A stretch of DNA of 64,000 nucleotides, from contig JAJEKV010000056.1 of the NCBI GenBank assembly GCA_021234155.1, forward strand, positions 3,205,330 through 3,269,329, read 5' to 3'. The translations under genes and the position numbers were made by a program. The stretch is from Isoetes taiwanensis (Eukaryota > Streptophyta > Lycopodiopsida > Isoetales > Isoetaceae). Under the pieces are notes generated by a model, which worked only from the letters and a program-made list of their open reading frames with translations, was not told the DNA's origin and searched no databases. Shown here piece after piece: positions 1-9,822 of the stretch (positions are counted from its first letter, which is position 1; every line of letters starts with the position of its first letter).

Positions 1-186
1 CTCCTTAAGTGAGTTGAAGTGAAGATTTGAAGGACTATTGATTAATACAATGCAAAGTATGGATGGCTGTCTTAAAATCTCAAAATGATCCAACGCTAAA
101 TGATGTAGGTTTGTGAAACCTTATAATCGCCATATCAACTCATATATAATTCAGTTGGTTTTTTGTTTGAGGCTATTTTGTTTGAT

Positions 187-297
187 GTTATTTTGTTTGA
201 AGTCTTATGGTACTGACACGTATGTTATTTTGTTTGAAGTCTTATGGTACTGACACGTATGTTATTTTGTTTGAAGTCTTATGGTATTGACACGTGT
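187..297 (+). repeat. 37-bp tandem repeat, three copies
   Basis: Three head-to-tail copies of a 37-bp unit start at 187, 224 and 261. Each unit contains TTTTGTTTGAAGTCTTATGG followed by a GACACGT core. The last copy ends in a perfect G-box, CACGTG, at 291-296. The array lies about 250 bp before a TATA box and a short gene, so it may be a promoter repeat; that role is inferred. Confidence 0.85.
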
Positions 298-548
298 GCG
301 CATTAAATATTGGAACCTAATAAATTTAGTGACGTCGTGTTGGAGATTTGCAACACACCCTAACGGTCTGGAATTGTCTCACGTCTCCATCTAAGGAATA
401 AAACCGGTAATAAAATCTAAACAGGAATTATAGTAAGAATCCATCCCTAGATTATTTAGAATGCAGTACGAATCCAGCCCTAGATTGAGTGCCTCAGTGC
501 CGTACATGCTGGAATATTTTGCATTCAATTTAATCCTTCTCTCACAGC

Positions 549-556
549 TATATAAG
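549..556 (+). promoter_or_regulatory. TATA box of the 592 gene
   Basis: TATATAAG lies 36 bp before the ATG at 592. If transcription starts about 30 bp downstream, the 5' leader would be only about 10 nt. The 37-bp repeat with a G-box lies upstream. Confidence 0.5.
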
Positions 557-591
557 CGAGCTGCTGGTAATGGCATTCTGCTTCATGAGAC

Positions 592-996
592 ATGGCTTCG
601 AAGAAGAGAAAATTTGAGGAGACAATTCTTGGCTTCTTGGATGATTATCTTCCGGATCCAAAATGCCGCAGAATCGATCTTCTCGTGCTCGTGGATGGTT
701 GGATAAATTGTGTTGGTGAGGATGACGAAGGTCCTAATGTGGAGCAGGGTGGAAGCCATAAGATTGGGGACAATTTGGCAGCTGTTTCTGGTAGCCTTAA
801 TCTGGATGACCAGTTGTTTGATGTTTCCGACAGCTTCAATCCCTTTGATCTTGACTTTGATTTACCTGCTCAAATCGATATATTTGAATTTGATGACTTT
901 TCTGAAGATCTCTCTGATATTGGTATCTTACCATTCATATTCGGATATGATACAGTCTTAACCTGTAGTAGCTGCCTCTGTTTTTGTCAGCAATGA
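592..996 (+). CDS. Small acidic protein with N-terminal basic cluster, unknown
   Basis: I do not recognise this protein. It begins MASKKRKFEE, a basic cluster that could be a nuclear localisation signal, and continues into a strongly acidic, Phe/Asp-rich stretch (about residues 75-110) that would suit an activation or interaction segment. The start is supported by the TATA box 36 bp upstream, and an AATAAA polyadenylation signal follows at 1109. Near 960 the frame appears to be lost: the +1 frame from 962 to about 1073 reads as coding sequence with a C-x2-C...C pattern (CKTCIKEWVVGC) and then stops. So the true C-terminus is probably frameshifted. Either a small gene broken by one indel or an unannotated element protein. 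Confidence 0.45.
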   Translation: MASKKRKFEETILGFLDDYLPDPKCRRIDLLVLVDGWINCVGEDDEGPNVEQGGSHKIGDNLAAVSGSLNLDDQLFDVSDSFNPFDLDFDLPAQIDIFEFDDFSEDLSDIGILPFIFGYDTVLTCSSCLCFCQQ

Positions 997-1074
997 TGAA
1001 GTGGACGAATCTGGCCGCTGTAAAACATGTATCAAGGAATGGGTAGTGGGATGCCCTGAAAAAATGCAATCGTA

Positions 1075-1944
1075 GCTCTAAATATTGTTGTAGTTTATCT
1101 ATATATGAAATAAACAGTATCTTACATCGTCATATATAAGCAATGCTGAGCACTCCAAATAAGAAAAAATTGCAGAAGCAACCCTGAACTTTGCTTTCAA
1201 TTGACTGTAATGCAAAGACAAATTCCAACCTGTGACCCATAAACAAGGCAATTTGAAAGGAGTATTGTTGGTGGTTATCGGCTAAGCATACATCAAAACT
1301 CCACTATGCACAAAAAAGCCTGAAACCTGAAATGGCATATGCCTCCAGGATTAGTAATGGAGGTAGCCCTTCCAAAGAAAAAACAAAACGGATACCATGT
1401 TGAGATTGTTCAATAAAACCCACTGCTTCATTGTAAATAGCCTGTGCCTTTAGTTGTGGGTTCCTCGTATTCCCCAGTTTTGCTCATCAGAAACCTGTTT
1501 GCTACATTTGCTTGGCATTGGAGGTGTCAACGAGCAGCAGGTCTGAGTCTGATTGCTTATAGTCAAAAGGCAGTCTGAGAAAAAAGGAGCCGGATATGGC
1601 AAAGAAAGATGTGCAGCCGACCCTTAGTATGGCCATGGCTACCTCTGCCCTTCGAAGAGCTTCCCAAAGCTATGCAGAGGAAAAGATAGCGCCTCAGCCT
1701 AACATGCAGATAGAGGATTTCCTTAGTCACTAACATGCAGCTCAGATTTCTTGCACAAATGCAGATTTATTGGATTGGAAGGTGACCCCGTCGCTCCTTC
1801 GAACTGGCAGTTCTCCTCTGGGCGCCCAACTTTACATCCTCGAAAAATCCTCTGTTATGCTCTAAAAAAAATTTCCGCATCCATGGCCTGCCATGTCCCT
1901 CCGATCTGAGCTCCCGTTGCTACAATTGTTCGTTCGGCTGGAAC
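1075..1944. other. No clear gene; one 45-codon ORF
   Basis: I see no recognisable gene here. A short ORF at 1596-1733 (+) begins MAKKDVQPTLSMAMATSALR and lacks any family signature. A phrase containing 'aacatgcag' is repeated at about 1700 and 1732. Confidence 0.5.
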
Positions 1945-2017
1945 TCAAAGGGTTAAGCCCATCAGGCTAGAATAATGAAATTAAAACTGTAGTTTACAGG
2001 AAAGAATCGAAAGCCCA
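1945..2017 (+). repeat. 73-bp direct repeat, left copy
   Basis: This 73-bp sequence matches 2586-2658 with three mismatches by eye, in the same orientation. The two copies bracket the NPL4 fragment exactly, as terminal direct repeats of a small element would, or as a duplication made at insertion or repair. Confidence 0.85.
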
Positions 2018-2585
2018 TCCCTCAAACTCACTCTCAGCGTGCAGTTGTGCAGCCTGTCGGATCTCCAAATTAGAAAGTGTGTAATCCCTTTTGTTTTGGC
2101 CGATGGTCTGCGTGAAAATAAAACCTACTCTTTTCATTCCTAACCCGGCAGCAATTACATCCACTCGCTTTTATTCATCAGGATCCCTCAAAAATATAAG
2201 TTCTTCTTCTGTGCCTTGCTGAGGAAACTCATAAATAAAATTTACAAAAACATCCCCTGTATCATTCACGGATCCATACATAAAACCCCCTCTCTTCATT
2301 GCAGAGGCCAGATTTTCATGGACATAGCGTTGAAAAGCATTGGCGGCCTCTCTATCAAAAGATAAGGAACTACAGTGAGGTTTTTCCTGTCTTTCAATTC
2401 GAGTTTGCCTTGCAATTAGGTCATCCATAGTCATCTTCCTCCCAAAAACTCCTGCTGGATTTACTGGGGGACCTGCTATTACACGCTCTCCACTATAATA
2501 TAGGAAGACTATAGAACCATGTCCTAGACCTAGAGAAGACAGGAACGCTGATAGGTCCTTAAGATCTGCCATATCAGAAGCTACA
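2000..2585 (-). pseudogene. NPL4: NPL4 fragment (CDC48/p97 adaptor), broken
   Basis: NPL4 partners UFD1 as a cofactor of the AAA ATPase CDC48/p97 in extracting ubiquitinated proteins, for example in ER-associated degradation. The reverse strand reads the end of the N-terminal ubiquitin-like part (LGLGHGSIVFL), the conserved AGPPVNPAGVFGRKMTMDDL and PHC blocks, then MYGSVNDTGDVFVNFIYE and PQQGTEEELIFLRDPDE of the MPN-like domain. An in-frame TAA follows at about 2171. The same frame then continues past the stop with further NPL4-like sequence (VIAAGLGMKRVGFIFTQTI, then DYTLSNLE) to about 2000. No intron is visible. The fragment has no N- or C-terminal remainder and lies between 73-bp direct repeats, so it is a captured or retroposed piece, not a working gene. 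Confidence 0.85.
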
Positions 2586-2658
2586 TCAAAGGGTTAAGCC
2601 CATCATGCTGGAATAATGAAATTAAAACTGTAGTTTACAGGAAAGAATCAAAAGCCCA
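2586..2658 (+). repeat. 73-bp direct repeat, right copy
   Basis: Same-orientation partner of 1945-2017, about 70 of 73 positions identical by eye. The NPL4 fragment lies between the pair. Confidence 0.85.
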
Positions 2659-3075
2659 AAGATTGCTCCCAGAAGCCCAAAGATTGCTTCAAATTCTGAA
2701 TGGTCGAGCCTGTACAGTTAAGGCTCTTAAGGCTCTTAAGGCTCTGAAATCAACAGTTTGTTAGTCCGATATTGCTGGAGCCAATAAATGCACCATTATT
2801 ACATCATTATGAGGTGCCTTTTTAATGACTGCAACAATGATGTGACAACTTTCCCAATCCAGGTCATTATTGTTTCACATCATTAGAATCACCTTTGTAT
2901 ATCACTATTATCACGTAGATATCAGATAATGTTTCACTATAATCATATAGATATCGGATTAAGATATTTGCATGTGCAAATGTTTCACTATAATCATATA
3001 GATATCGGATTTAAGATATTTGCATGTGCACTCATGGTGTTTTAGTTTTACAAAAACGTGCACGTATTGTTGGCA
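2659..3075. repeat. AT-rich upstream region with 51-bp duplication
   Basis: No gene is seen. The sequence around 'gtttcactataatcatatag' at 2931 recurs at 2982 (51-bp period), and a weaker third copy precedes it near 2900. A triplicated 'aaggctctt' lies near 2720-2747. This stretch forms the upstream region of the TATA box at 3076. Confidence 0.6.
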
Positions 3076-3084
3076 TATAAATAG
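3076..3084 (+). promoter_or_regulatory. TATA box with leader exon and intron
   Basis: TATAAATAG is followed by a short non-coding leader. A good donor (AAG/GTAATC at 3159) and acceptor (TTTCAG/ATG at 3370/3371) would remove a 212-bp intron and place the next ATG at the first base of exon 2. Confidence 0.6.
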
Positions 3085-3370
3085 AATGCATCCTCAAACA
3101 TTCGAACACAACTCGAACTCCTTTGGGCGCTTAACTTCGCTCTGCTCCTACTTCTAAGGTAATCAATCCTTTGCAGTGTTCTTCTTGCTCCTTACATTCT
3201 ATATTTCTGATTCCCTTCTCTCGACCATTCTATAAGTACATTATATATCTCCATTAAGATCTACAATAATATTTCATGTATACTATTACCATTTACTTTG
3301 AATCCTTTACGAAGTTCAAACTGTTTGAATATTCCTTGCTCTGTGAGTTAATAGTGTCTGCTGATTTCAG

Positions 3371-3736
3371 ATGGGCAAGCCATTGCTGGAGACCGTGGTT
3401 ATGATGACATCTAGGATTAAAAAATTTCTATATATTACGATTAAAGTAAAGGGAGATGAGTTATACCATGTGGAATGTGGTTGGATCCATGGACCCTCGG
3501 AGTTTCTTTTTGATACTTTAGCTGTGGAACGTTTTCTGCCTAGCTCCTTGCTCAACAAACTAGAAGTAATCGAAACAAATTACCCTTTAGGCGCCATATC
3601 CTATTATCTTGAGAAGTACATGGGTTGTGGCTCCATTGGTCCTGCAGGTATCTTCAGAGTGGAGACTGAAATGGTGGATGGTAGGATTGAAGTTGGGATA
3701 TTTAGTGACATCTTATCCCGAGACTTGGATTATTGA
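3371..3736 (+). CDS. Unknown 121-residue protein behind a leader intron
   Basis: I do not recognise this protein. The ATG directly follows a TTTCAG acceptor, and a TATA box lies about 295 bp upstream, which supports real expression. It starts MGKPLLETVVMMTSRIKK, has mixed alpha/beta composition, and contains a Gly-rich turn (MGCGSIGPAGIF) near residue 90. No membrane segment or zinc motif is visible. It lies in the same orientation upstream of another small ORF and the Helitron ORFs, so it could be an accessory gene of that element or an independent gene; I cannot decide. Confidence 0.4.
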   Translation: MGKPLLETVVMMTSRIKKFLYITIKVKGDELYHVECGWIHGPSEFLFDTLAVERFLPSSLLNKLEVIETNYPLGAISYYLEKYMGCGSIGPAGIFRVETEMVDGRIEVGIFSDILSRDLDY

Positions 3737-3741
3737 ATGTA

Positions 3742-3860
3742 CCTTTGTTTAATTTAATATCAATGTTAACATCTACATAACGTTAATGTTTGAATCTATT
3801 CCTTTGTTTAATTTAATATCGATGTTAACATCTACATAACGTTAATGTTTGGATCTATTG
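3742..3860 (+). repeat. 59-bp tandem duplication
   Basis: Two copies start at 3742 and 3801 ('cctttgtttaatttaatatc' in each) with only a few differences. They lie between two ORFs of the same strand, possibly inside an intron that ends at the TTGTAG acceptor near 3908. Confidence 0.75.
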
Positions 3861-3911
3861 CATGTTTGGATCTATTTTGATTTTTGTTTTTTATGTCTTG
3901 CATTGTAGTAG

Positions 3912-4319
3912 ATGGCAGAATTGGTTGAGGAGACCATTGTGACTAAAGTTGACCTGGGTGATGGGATTGACGAGTCTCTAACTGTTCACGATATGAATGC
4001 GGATTTGAATAATAATCAGAACAGTCGCAAGGTATCCGTGATGACTGTCAGGAAGGGAACCCTTTGCAAGTACAGACGGAACCAAATCGCTGTGCACATA
4101 GCATCGCATAGGAAACGTGCTCCTCCAGTGATGGCAAAGAAGTTTCAAGAACAGGTGGATAGGCTTTCTGAAGAGCTACATAAAATATCTAAGGATTATA
4201 TCACTCTTTCGATCAGTGTTAAAAGGCTCACTGCGCAATTAATGCGTCTCCACCGATTGTTGCAAATTGTTGAGGCTAGTGATGCTGTAAGGTCGGCAGT
4301 ATTAGAGGGAGAGATGTAG
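3912..4319 (+). CDS. Unknown 135-residue protein, coiled-coil C-terminal half
   Basis: I do not recognise the family. The N-terminal third is acidic (MAELVEETIVTKVDLGDGID), the middle is basic (about residues 45-75, including KGTLCKYRRNQ and SHRKRAPP), and the C-terminal half carries heptad-like hydrophobic spacing (FQEQVDRLSEELHKIS, then LTAQLMRLHRLLQIVEA), a likely coiled coil. The ATG lies just after a TTGTAG acceptor-like site, so it may be a downstream exon of the transcript that starts near 3105. It ends about 640 bp before the Helitron N-terminal ORF on the same strand. Confidence 0.4.
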   Translation: MAELVEETIVTKVDLGDGIDESLTVHDMNADLNNNQNSRKVSVMTVRKGTLCKYRRNQIAVHIASHRKRAPPVMAKKFQEQVDRLSEELHKISKDYITLSISVKRLTAQLMRLHRLLQIVEASDAVRSAVLEGEM

Positions 4320-4800
4320 ATGACTCAATCATGTTATGTGCTTATGATAACTAGATGATAATGCCATTGCCATGGACATATTATAGGATACTTTTTCCTT
4401 GCGAGACGTAATATGCTCTCAATATATATTCGTTATAATAAACTCGCTACGTAAGGTATATACTGTGAGATGAATTGTGGATTATGCCATTATAATAATT
4501 AGATAATCCTTGTGAGGCATAATATACTATCAACATAATTCCATCGCAATAAATACATTATATGAGGTATATGTTGTGAGCTAAATTGTGAACATATTAT
4601 AAGATACTTTTTCCTTGCCAGTCGTTATATGCTCTTGATATATTTTCGTTACAATAAACTCGTTACATATAGTATATACTATGGGATAATTAGAAAATCA
4701 TGCCATTACTATCGACATCTTATAAGATAATCGTGCCATTACTATGGACATCTTATATGATACATTAGATCTATGAATTATGAGTTGTGTCATATAATGC
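4320..4800. repeat. AT-rich spacer with imperfect 220-bp duplication
   Basis: No gene is seen. A block including 'gatactttttccttgc' at about 4387 recurs at about 4606 with the following 'taaactcg' and 'tatatact' phrases in order, indicating an old tandem duplication with a period near 220 bp. Confidence 0.6.
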
Positions 4801-4956
4801 ATGATGATGAACTACGTTAACAATGCAGTTCCTTTGATCCTAATTGCAGACTCCCAATCTCATTGCTATCTATCCGAGGGAAGGTATTCTTGGATGAGAC
4901 AAACATGTAAGTCTTCTTCTACATCATTGTGTGTCACAATAGAATTTGCATTGAAT

Positions 4957-6360
4957 ATGGATGATAACACATCGAGCCCTCCTGAGAACCACATGGAATC
5001 GAGAAGGATAGGACGGTATGCAAATTTGCGAGCAATGGCAAGAGATCGTGCTAGACGGGGGGAGACCCCTCGTGCTCTACCAACAATAGATTATAGGGGA
5101 AGGAATCAACAGTTGGAGCGTGAGCAGCATGCAAGCTTGAGTGATGCTGCTCGAGAGGTGGTACGTGAGAGAGCGAGACGACAACCAATACAACGTCAAC
5201 CTAGGAGAGCTAGCGAATTAGACAGAGCTCCTTTACATACAAATGAACTTAGGGTAGACGAATTTGCTCCAAGTGCAAATGTTCCATCTGCTAGTGAAAG
5301 CGAACTACCCGAGGAGTCACCGGTAGTTGGAGGTGAGCAGAATACCTGTAACTCGAACTGGTATGCTAGATTGAGTGAGGAAGGCAGGGATGAAGTGCGT
5401 TGTAGGCGAAGGGAACGGTATGCAAATTTACGTGAATCCTCCTTCGCGGCTGGAGTTAGGATAAGTGACTTTGTTTCAAGCCTAGATGTCCTACCTACAT
5501 TTGATAGGGAGTTACACGAGGGGTCACCAGTAGTTGGAGGCCAACAGAGTACGTATAGATTAGGATGGTATGCTAGTTCGAGTGAGGAAGGCAGGGATGA
5601 GGTGCGACATAGGCAAATAGAGCGATATAGAAATTTATGTGAAAGTCGCTTTCGAGATGTAGCTCGTGCTAGGAGTGGACATCGAAAGGGGATATCTCAA
5701 CTTGAATGGTAAACATACATGGACATGGAACAAACATACATGGAGATGGAACAAATGAACTTAGGGTAAACGAATTTGCTCCAAGTGCAAATGCTCCGTC
5801 TGCTAGTGAAAGCGAACTACCCGAGGAGTCACCGGTAGTTGGAGGTGAGCGTAATACACAGAACTTCGAGCTGGTATGCTAGATTGAGTGAGGAAGGCAG
5901 GGCGAAGTCCATAGGCATAAGGAACTAGGTATGCAAATTTACGTGAATCCTCCTTCGCGGCTGGAGTTAGGGAGTTACATGAGGGGTCACCTGGAGATGG
6001 AACAAAAAGAACTGTTCCAACTTTGAATGGACATGGAACAAACATACATGGAGATGGAACAAATGAACTTAGGGTAAACGAATTTGCTCCAACTGCAAAT
6101 GTTCCGTCTGCTAGTGAAGGCGAACTACTCGAGGAGTCACCGATAGTTGGAGGTGAGCAGAATACCTGTAACTCGAGTTGGTATGCTAGATTGAGTGAGA
6201 AAGGCAGGGCGAAAGTGCGTCGTAGGCGAAGGGAATGGTATGCAAATTTACGTGAATCCTCCTTCGCGGCTGGAGTTAGGGAGTTAAACGAGGGATCACC
6301 TGGAGATGGAACAAAAAGAATTGTTCCAACTCTGAACGTGTTAACGACAATGAAAACGAG
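4957..6360 (+). pseudogene. Helitron N-terminal region with coding tandem repeats
   Basis: The likely start is the ATG at 4957 (MDDNTSSPPENHMESRR). The protein has repeated Arg-rich units of the type WYARLSEEGRDEVRxRRRERYANL, common near the N-terminus of plant Helitron proteins. At DNA level a unit of about 215 bp, from 'gaacttagggtagacgaatt' to 'gctggagttagg', is present at about 5245-5460, 5759-5970 and 6065-6280, with partial copies between. The frame is open to 5712, where copies bring in stops and small deletions; another frame opens at 6023-6430. Repeat expansion probably broke the ORF. Confidence 0.75.
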
Positions 6361-7470
6361 TTGGTCAATGACTCATTGGCAATTGCGGGTGATCATAACA
6401 CGTACAGAGGAGGATGGTATGCAAGGTTAACTGAGGAGGACAGAGATGAAGTACGCCATAGACGAAGAGAGTGTTATGCGAACTTGCCTGATGAAGAAAG
6501 GGATCGTATACGTCTAATGGAAAGAGGACGTCACACAAATATAGCTGCTGCAGGCACGACACTTAGCCATATCGAGATGCAAGCAGGTAGTATGGAGGAC
6601 GACTCAGTGTCAAGGGTGCTTGCACATTGGCAGGCTCGTGCACAACATATGAGAACAGCAATTAATCGAACGTTCACGATGTGCACATGGAATAAACGAT
6701 GCACATATTGCCATATTCCATTGTTGAATATTGAACAAAATGGGTTTTGTTGTAATAAGGGAAAGTGGTTGCTCCCGCAGTTACCTTCCTTGCCTGATGC
6801 ATTGGTTAATTTATACAATATGCGGGGTTTCAATGGAGTATGTAGAAAGATAAATAGACTATTTTGCTTCAGCGTGCTTGGAGTTGATGGAGAGTTCGTC
6901 AACTTGGACTTCCCTTCATCAGTAACGATCATGGGTCGTACGTATCATCGGTTGCTTCCAACAAGAGATACTGAAAATCCCATACACTGGTATATATATG
7001 ACGATTCACAACGTTATGTGCAGGCAGGACTTCAGGGTGTGCCCTTTCAGTGGGTTGCAACCATTGGTTCAATTCTCGATCGAGCAAATCCATTTATTAG
7101 ACACCTTCGAACTATGGGGAGTGTGCATATGCCTTCGGCATATATTACAGTTGAGGGAATAATTGGGAGCGACGAAATAGCGGCAATTGCAGAGGTTAGC
7201 AATACCGCTGATATTGCATCCCGAGTTGCGGGCTTTTGGGCTCGAAATGCGGGTGAACCGACTTTTATGAATATTCTTGATCCCATGTATGAACCTTTGC
7301 AATATCCACTACTATTTCCGCATGGTACACCAGGGTGGGGTCTTAGGAATGAATATGGTCTCACGCAACTAAATGGTACAGAGCAAGAATCTTGCATGAG
7401 GATAGGTTCCTTCAGTTATGTGGGGAGTATCTCGTTGATATGTATTCAAGGGTTGAGGACACACGACTAA
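6361..7470 (+). pseudogene. Helitron protein, zinc-finger and pre-Rep segment
   Basis: This segment continues the Helitron protein. It begins with another Arg-rich unit (LTEEDRDEVRHRRRECYANL), then a Cys-rich stretch typical of the region before the Rep domain (CTWNKRCTYCHI ... GFCCNKGKW). It ends with the very conserved Helitron block YEPLQYPLLFPHGTPGWGL near 7290-7345. After 7380 the correct frame passes to the overlapping ORF that starts at 7392, so a one-base frameshift separates this block from the Rep domain. Confidence 0.85.
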
Positions 7471-8429
7471 ATTACTTTAGGACTTCCGCCTTCAGGAATA
7501 GGAGGATTCAATACGATGAGGATTACTCTGGGCGAGAAAATGACAATCAAAATGATGTTATCCTTCCTTCGTCATTCTTGGGTTGTCAAAGGTGGTGCTC
7601 TGTACAGGTTGCTGATGCGTTGGCATTGTCTAGGTCAAAAGGCCGACCAACTCTATTCGTTACAATGACGACTAACACGGGTTGGCCAGAAATAAGGGCT
7701 GCCCTTGGGCCTGGACAAAATGCCTCTGATATACCTATCACTGTTGTCCGATGTTCTCATGGAAGGTTGCAATGCCTAAAAGAATTGTTGCATAAATTCT
7801 TTCAGCGGGTATCATATATAATAGCAGTAATAGAGTTTCAGAAGCGAGGATTACCGCATTCGCATCTTGTGTTACGTACCGAACCAGATATACCAATAGA
7901 ATGTGTTGATGAAATTATATCTGCAGAACTACCAAGTGATCCTATTATTCGAGCGCAGGTCCAAAAATTTATGATTCATAGACATTCTAATAGATGCTCC
8001 CCACGTGGTGCTTCTTGCTGCTATAACTATCCAAAACTAGTTAATCCAACGACGCACCTTGACTTGAAAGGGTACGTGCAATATAGGAGGAGGAGTGTGG
8101 ATGACGCGTGGGTAGTTCCATATAATGCATTCTTGCTACATGAACTCGATTGCCATATTATGGTTGACATCGCATCCACCGTGCATGTCTTCTCTTATCT
8201 CTATGGTTACATATATAAGGGCTTGATACTGCAAGATTTCAAATTACTCAAGAGAGGCATACAAACACGGAGACGTCATCGGGCCTTGATCAGCAGAGAG
8301 TTCCGTTCACACGAGATACACAAGCGAGTGGTGAGCATACAAATCTCAATACAGGTCATTGCTCTGAAAACATTCCGCAGACGCATACTACTGCATCGGT
8401 TCCTAGAGATGAGATACGTGAGTACTTAA
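7392..8429 (+). pseudogene. Helitron Rep domain (HUH endonuclease)
   Basis: Rep nicks and rejoins DNA during rolling-circle transposition. The sequence opens with the Helitron_like_N region (FLQLCGEYLVDMYSRVEDTR, ILPSSFLGC, GRPTLFVTMTTN). The HUH motif is LPHSHLVL at about 7850-7873, within EFQKRGLPHSHLVL. The catalytic two-tyrosine block is YLYGYIYKG at about 8196-8222, matching the usual YxxxYxxKG. The zinc region FMIHRHSNRCSPRGASCC and VVPYNAFLL are also present. Catalytic residues look intact, but the N-terminal frame is shifted and the C-terminal frame ends at 8429 before the helicase. Confidence 0.88.
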
Positions 8430-8710
8430 AGGCACGATACCTTTCGGCCATGGAGGCATCTTGGAGAATAATGTCATACGACATAATGAACAAGTCCCCT
8501 GCTGTTAAATGTCTACCTTTGCATCTGTTGCGACCGAATACAAGATCATTGTTGGACCGATACTTCTTACGACCGCTTGATCATGTATTCGATATGTTTA
8601 CTTATATTCAATACTACGAACAATATACGTTAATACCCTTTAACCCATCGTTAGCATCTGAATCTGGATCATATGTATAACAAGAGCAAGAAGGAATTAC
8701 ACGAAGCATC

Positions 8711-9643
8711 GTGAAGAAAAGGATTAGACAACCATTAGTATGTAGAATACGTTTACTATTACCTAAGGTCGGTGAGGCGTTCTACTTAAGACAAATTTTG
8801 TTGCACCGTCCAGCCAGAACGTGGGATGAATTAAGAGGGGTTAATGATCAAACTTATGAGACATATCAACAGGCTGCAGAAGCGGGGGGTTTGCTTGCGG
8901 CACACAATGAAGCAATGCTAGTTATGGAAGAGGCAACTTCTCTATCATTGAGTCCTACGCAGCTACGTTTTCTTTTTGCCATGTTAATACTTGATCAGGG
9001 ACCAGCAGTCGATTTGTGGACCAAGTTTCAGGTGCCTATGAGCCTTGACTTATTAGACGAATATCCAAATGATGATGTAATTGCATTCAATGAATCTCTG
9101 CACTTAGTCAATAATATTCTCGTTCAACATGGGACTAACATCATGGCGTTTGGGCTACAATTGCAACATCGTATTGGTAGAGATGTGATGCACGAGCTAG
9201 CAAAATTTTCTGACCATGCATCGTACCTAGCATCTATGCTTCAAATGTCAAGTATGATGAATGATAACCAGCTAGAAATATTTCATTTCATAAAACAATG
9301 GTTGGAATCTCCTCTAAGCAATGGCCCTATATTTGTAGATGGAAAAGCTGGCACAAGGAAAACATTTGTTTTGAAATGCATATGCTTTCTCATACGCAGC
9401 AACAGAGGCATAGTCCTTCCATGTGGTACAACGGCACTGGCAGCCCGATTATATGCAGGTGGGCGAACGGCACATTCCCTATTTCAGATCCCTGTAATTG
9501 AATCTTATGCTGGGCTACATTTGATGTTAGACCCCGATTCAGGAGCAGCACAACTCATCGTTGCGGCTAAGGTCATTATCTGGGATGAGTTTCCAATGGC
9601 CAATAAGGCCGTAATAGAAAGCGTAAATCATGTGTTGCAATGA
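8711..9643 (+). pseudogene. Helitron PIF1-like helicase, N-terminal half
   Basis: The PIF1/RecD-like helicase of Helitrons unwinds DNA during strand transfer. Walker A appears as VDGKAGTRKTF near 9335-9365. The family consensus GxxGxGKT has lost its third Gly to Arg (GTRKT). Walker B is IIWDEFPMANKAV near 9576-9610. The ORF stops after NHVLQ; the next helicase motif, GDFRQVAGG, is readable just downstream at about 9700 in the same direction. Stops and shifts between 9643 and 9823 confirm decay. Confidence 0.85.
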
Positions 9644-9822
9644 CCGTGTGGAAACAGTCTTCCTTTTGGTGGAAAATATATCATAGCTGCTGGTGATTTT
9701 AGGCAAGTCGCGGGAGGAGAATTGCAGCATTCAGTGCATCTATAAAATCATCGTCATTATGGAAAGTATTTCGCGTGTTGAGGTTGCATCAACCAATATG
9801 AAATGCAGGGGATCCAGAGCTC

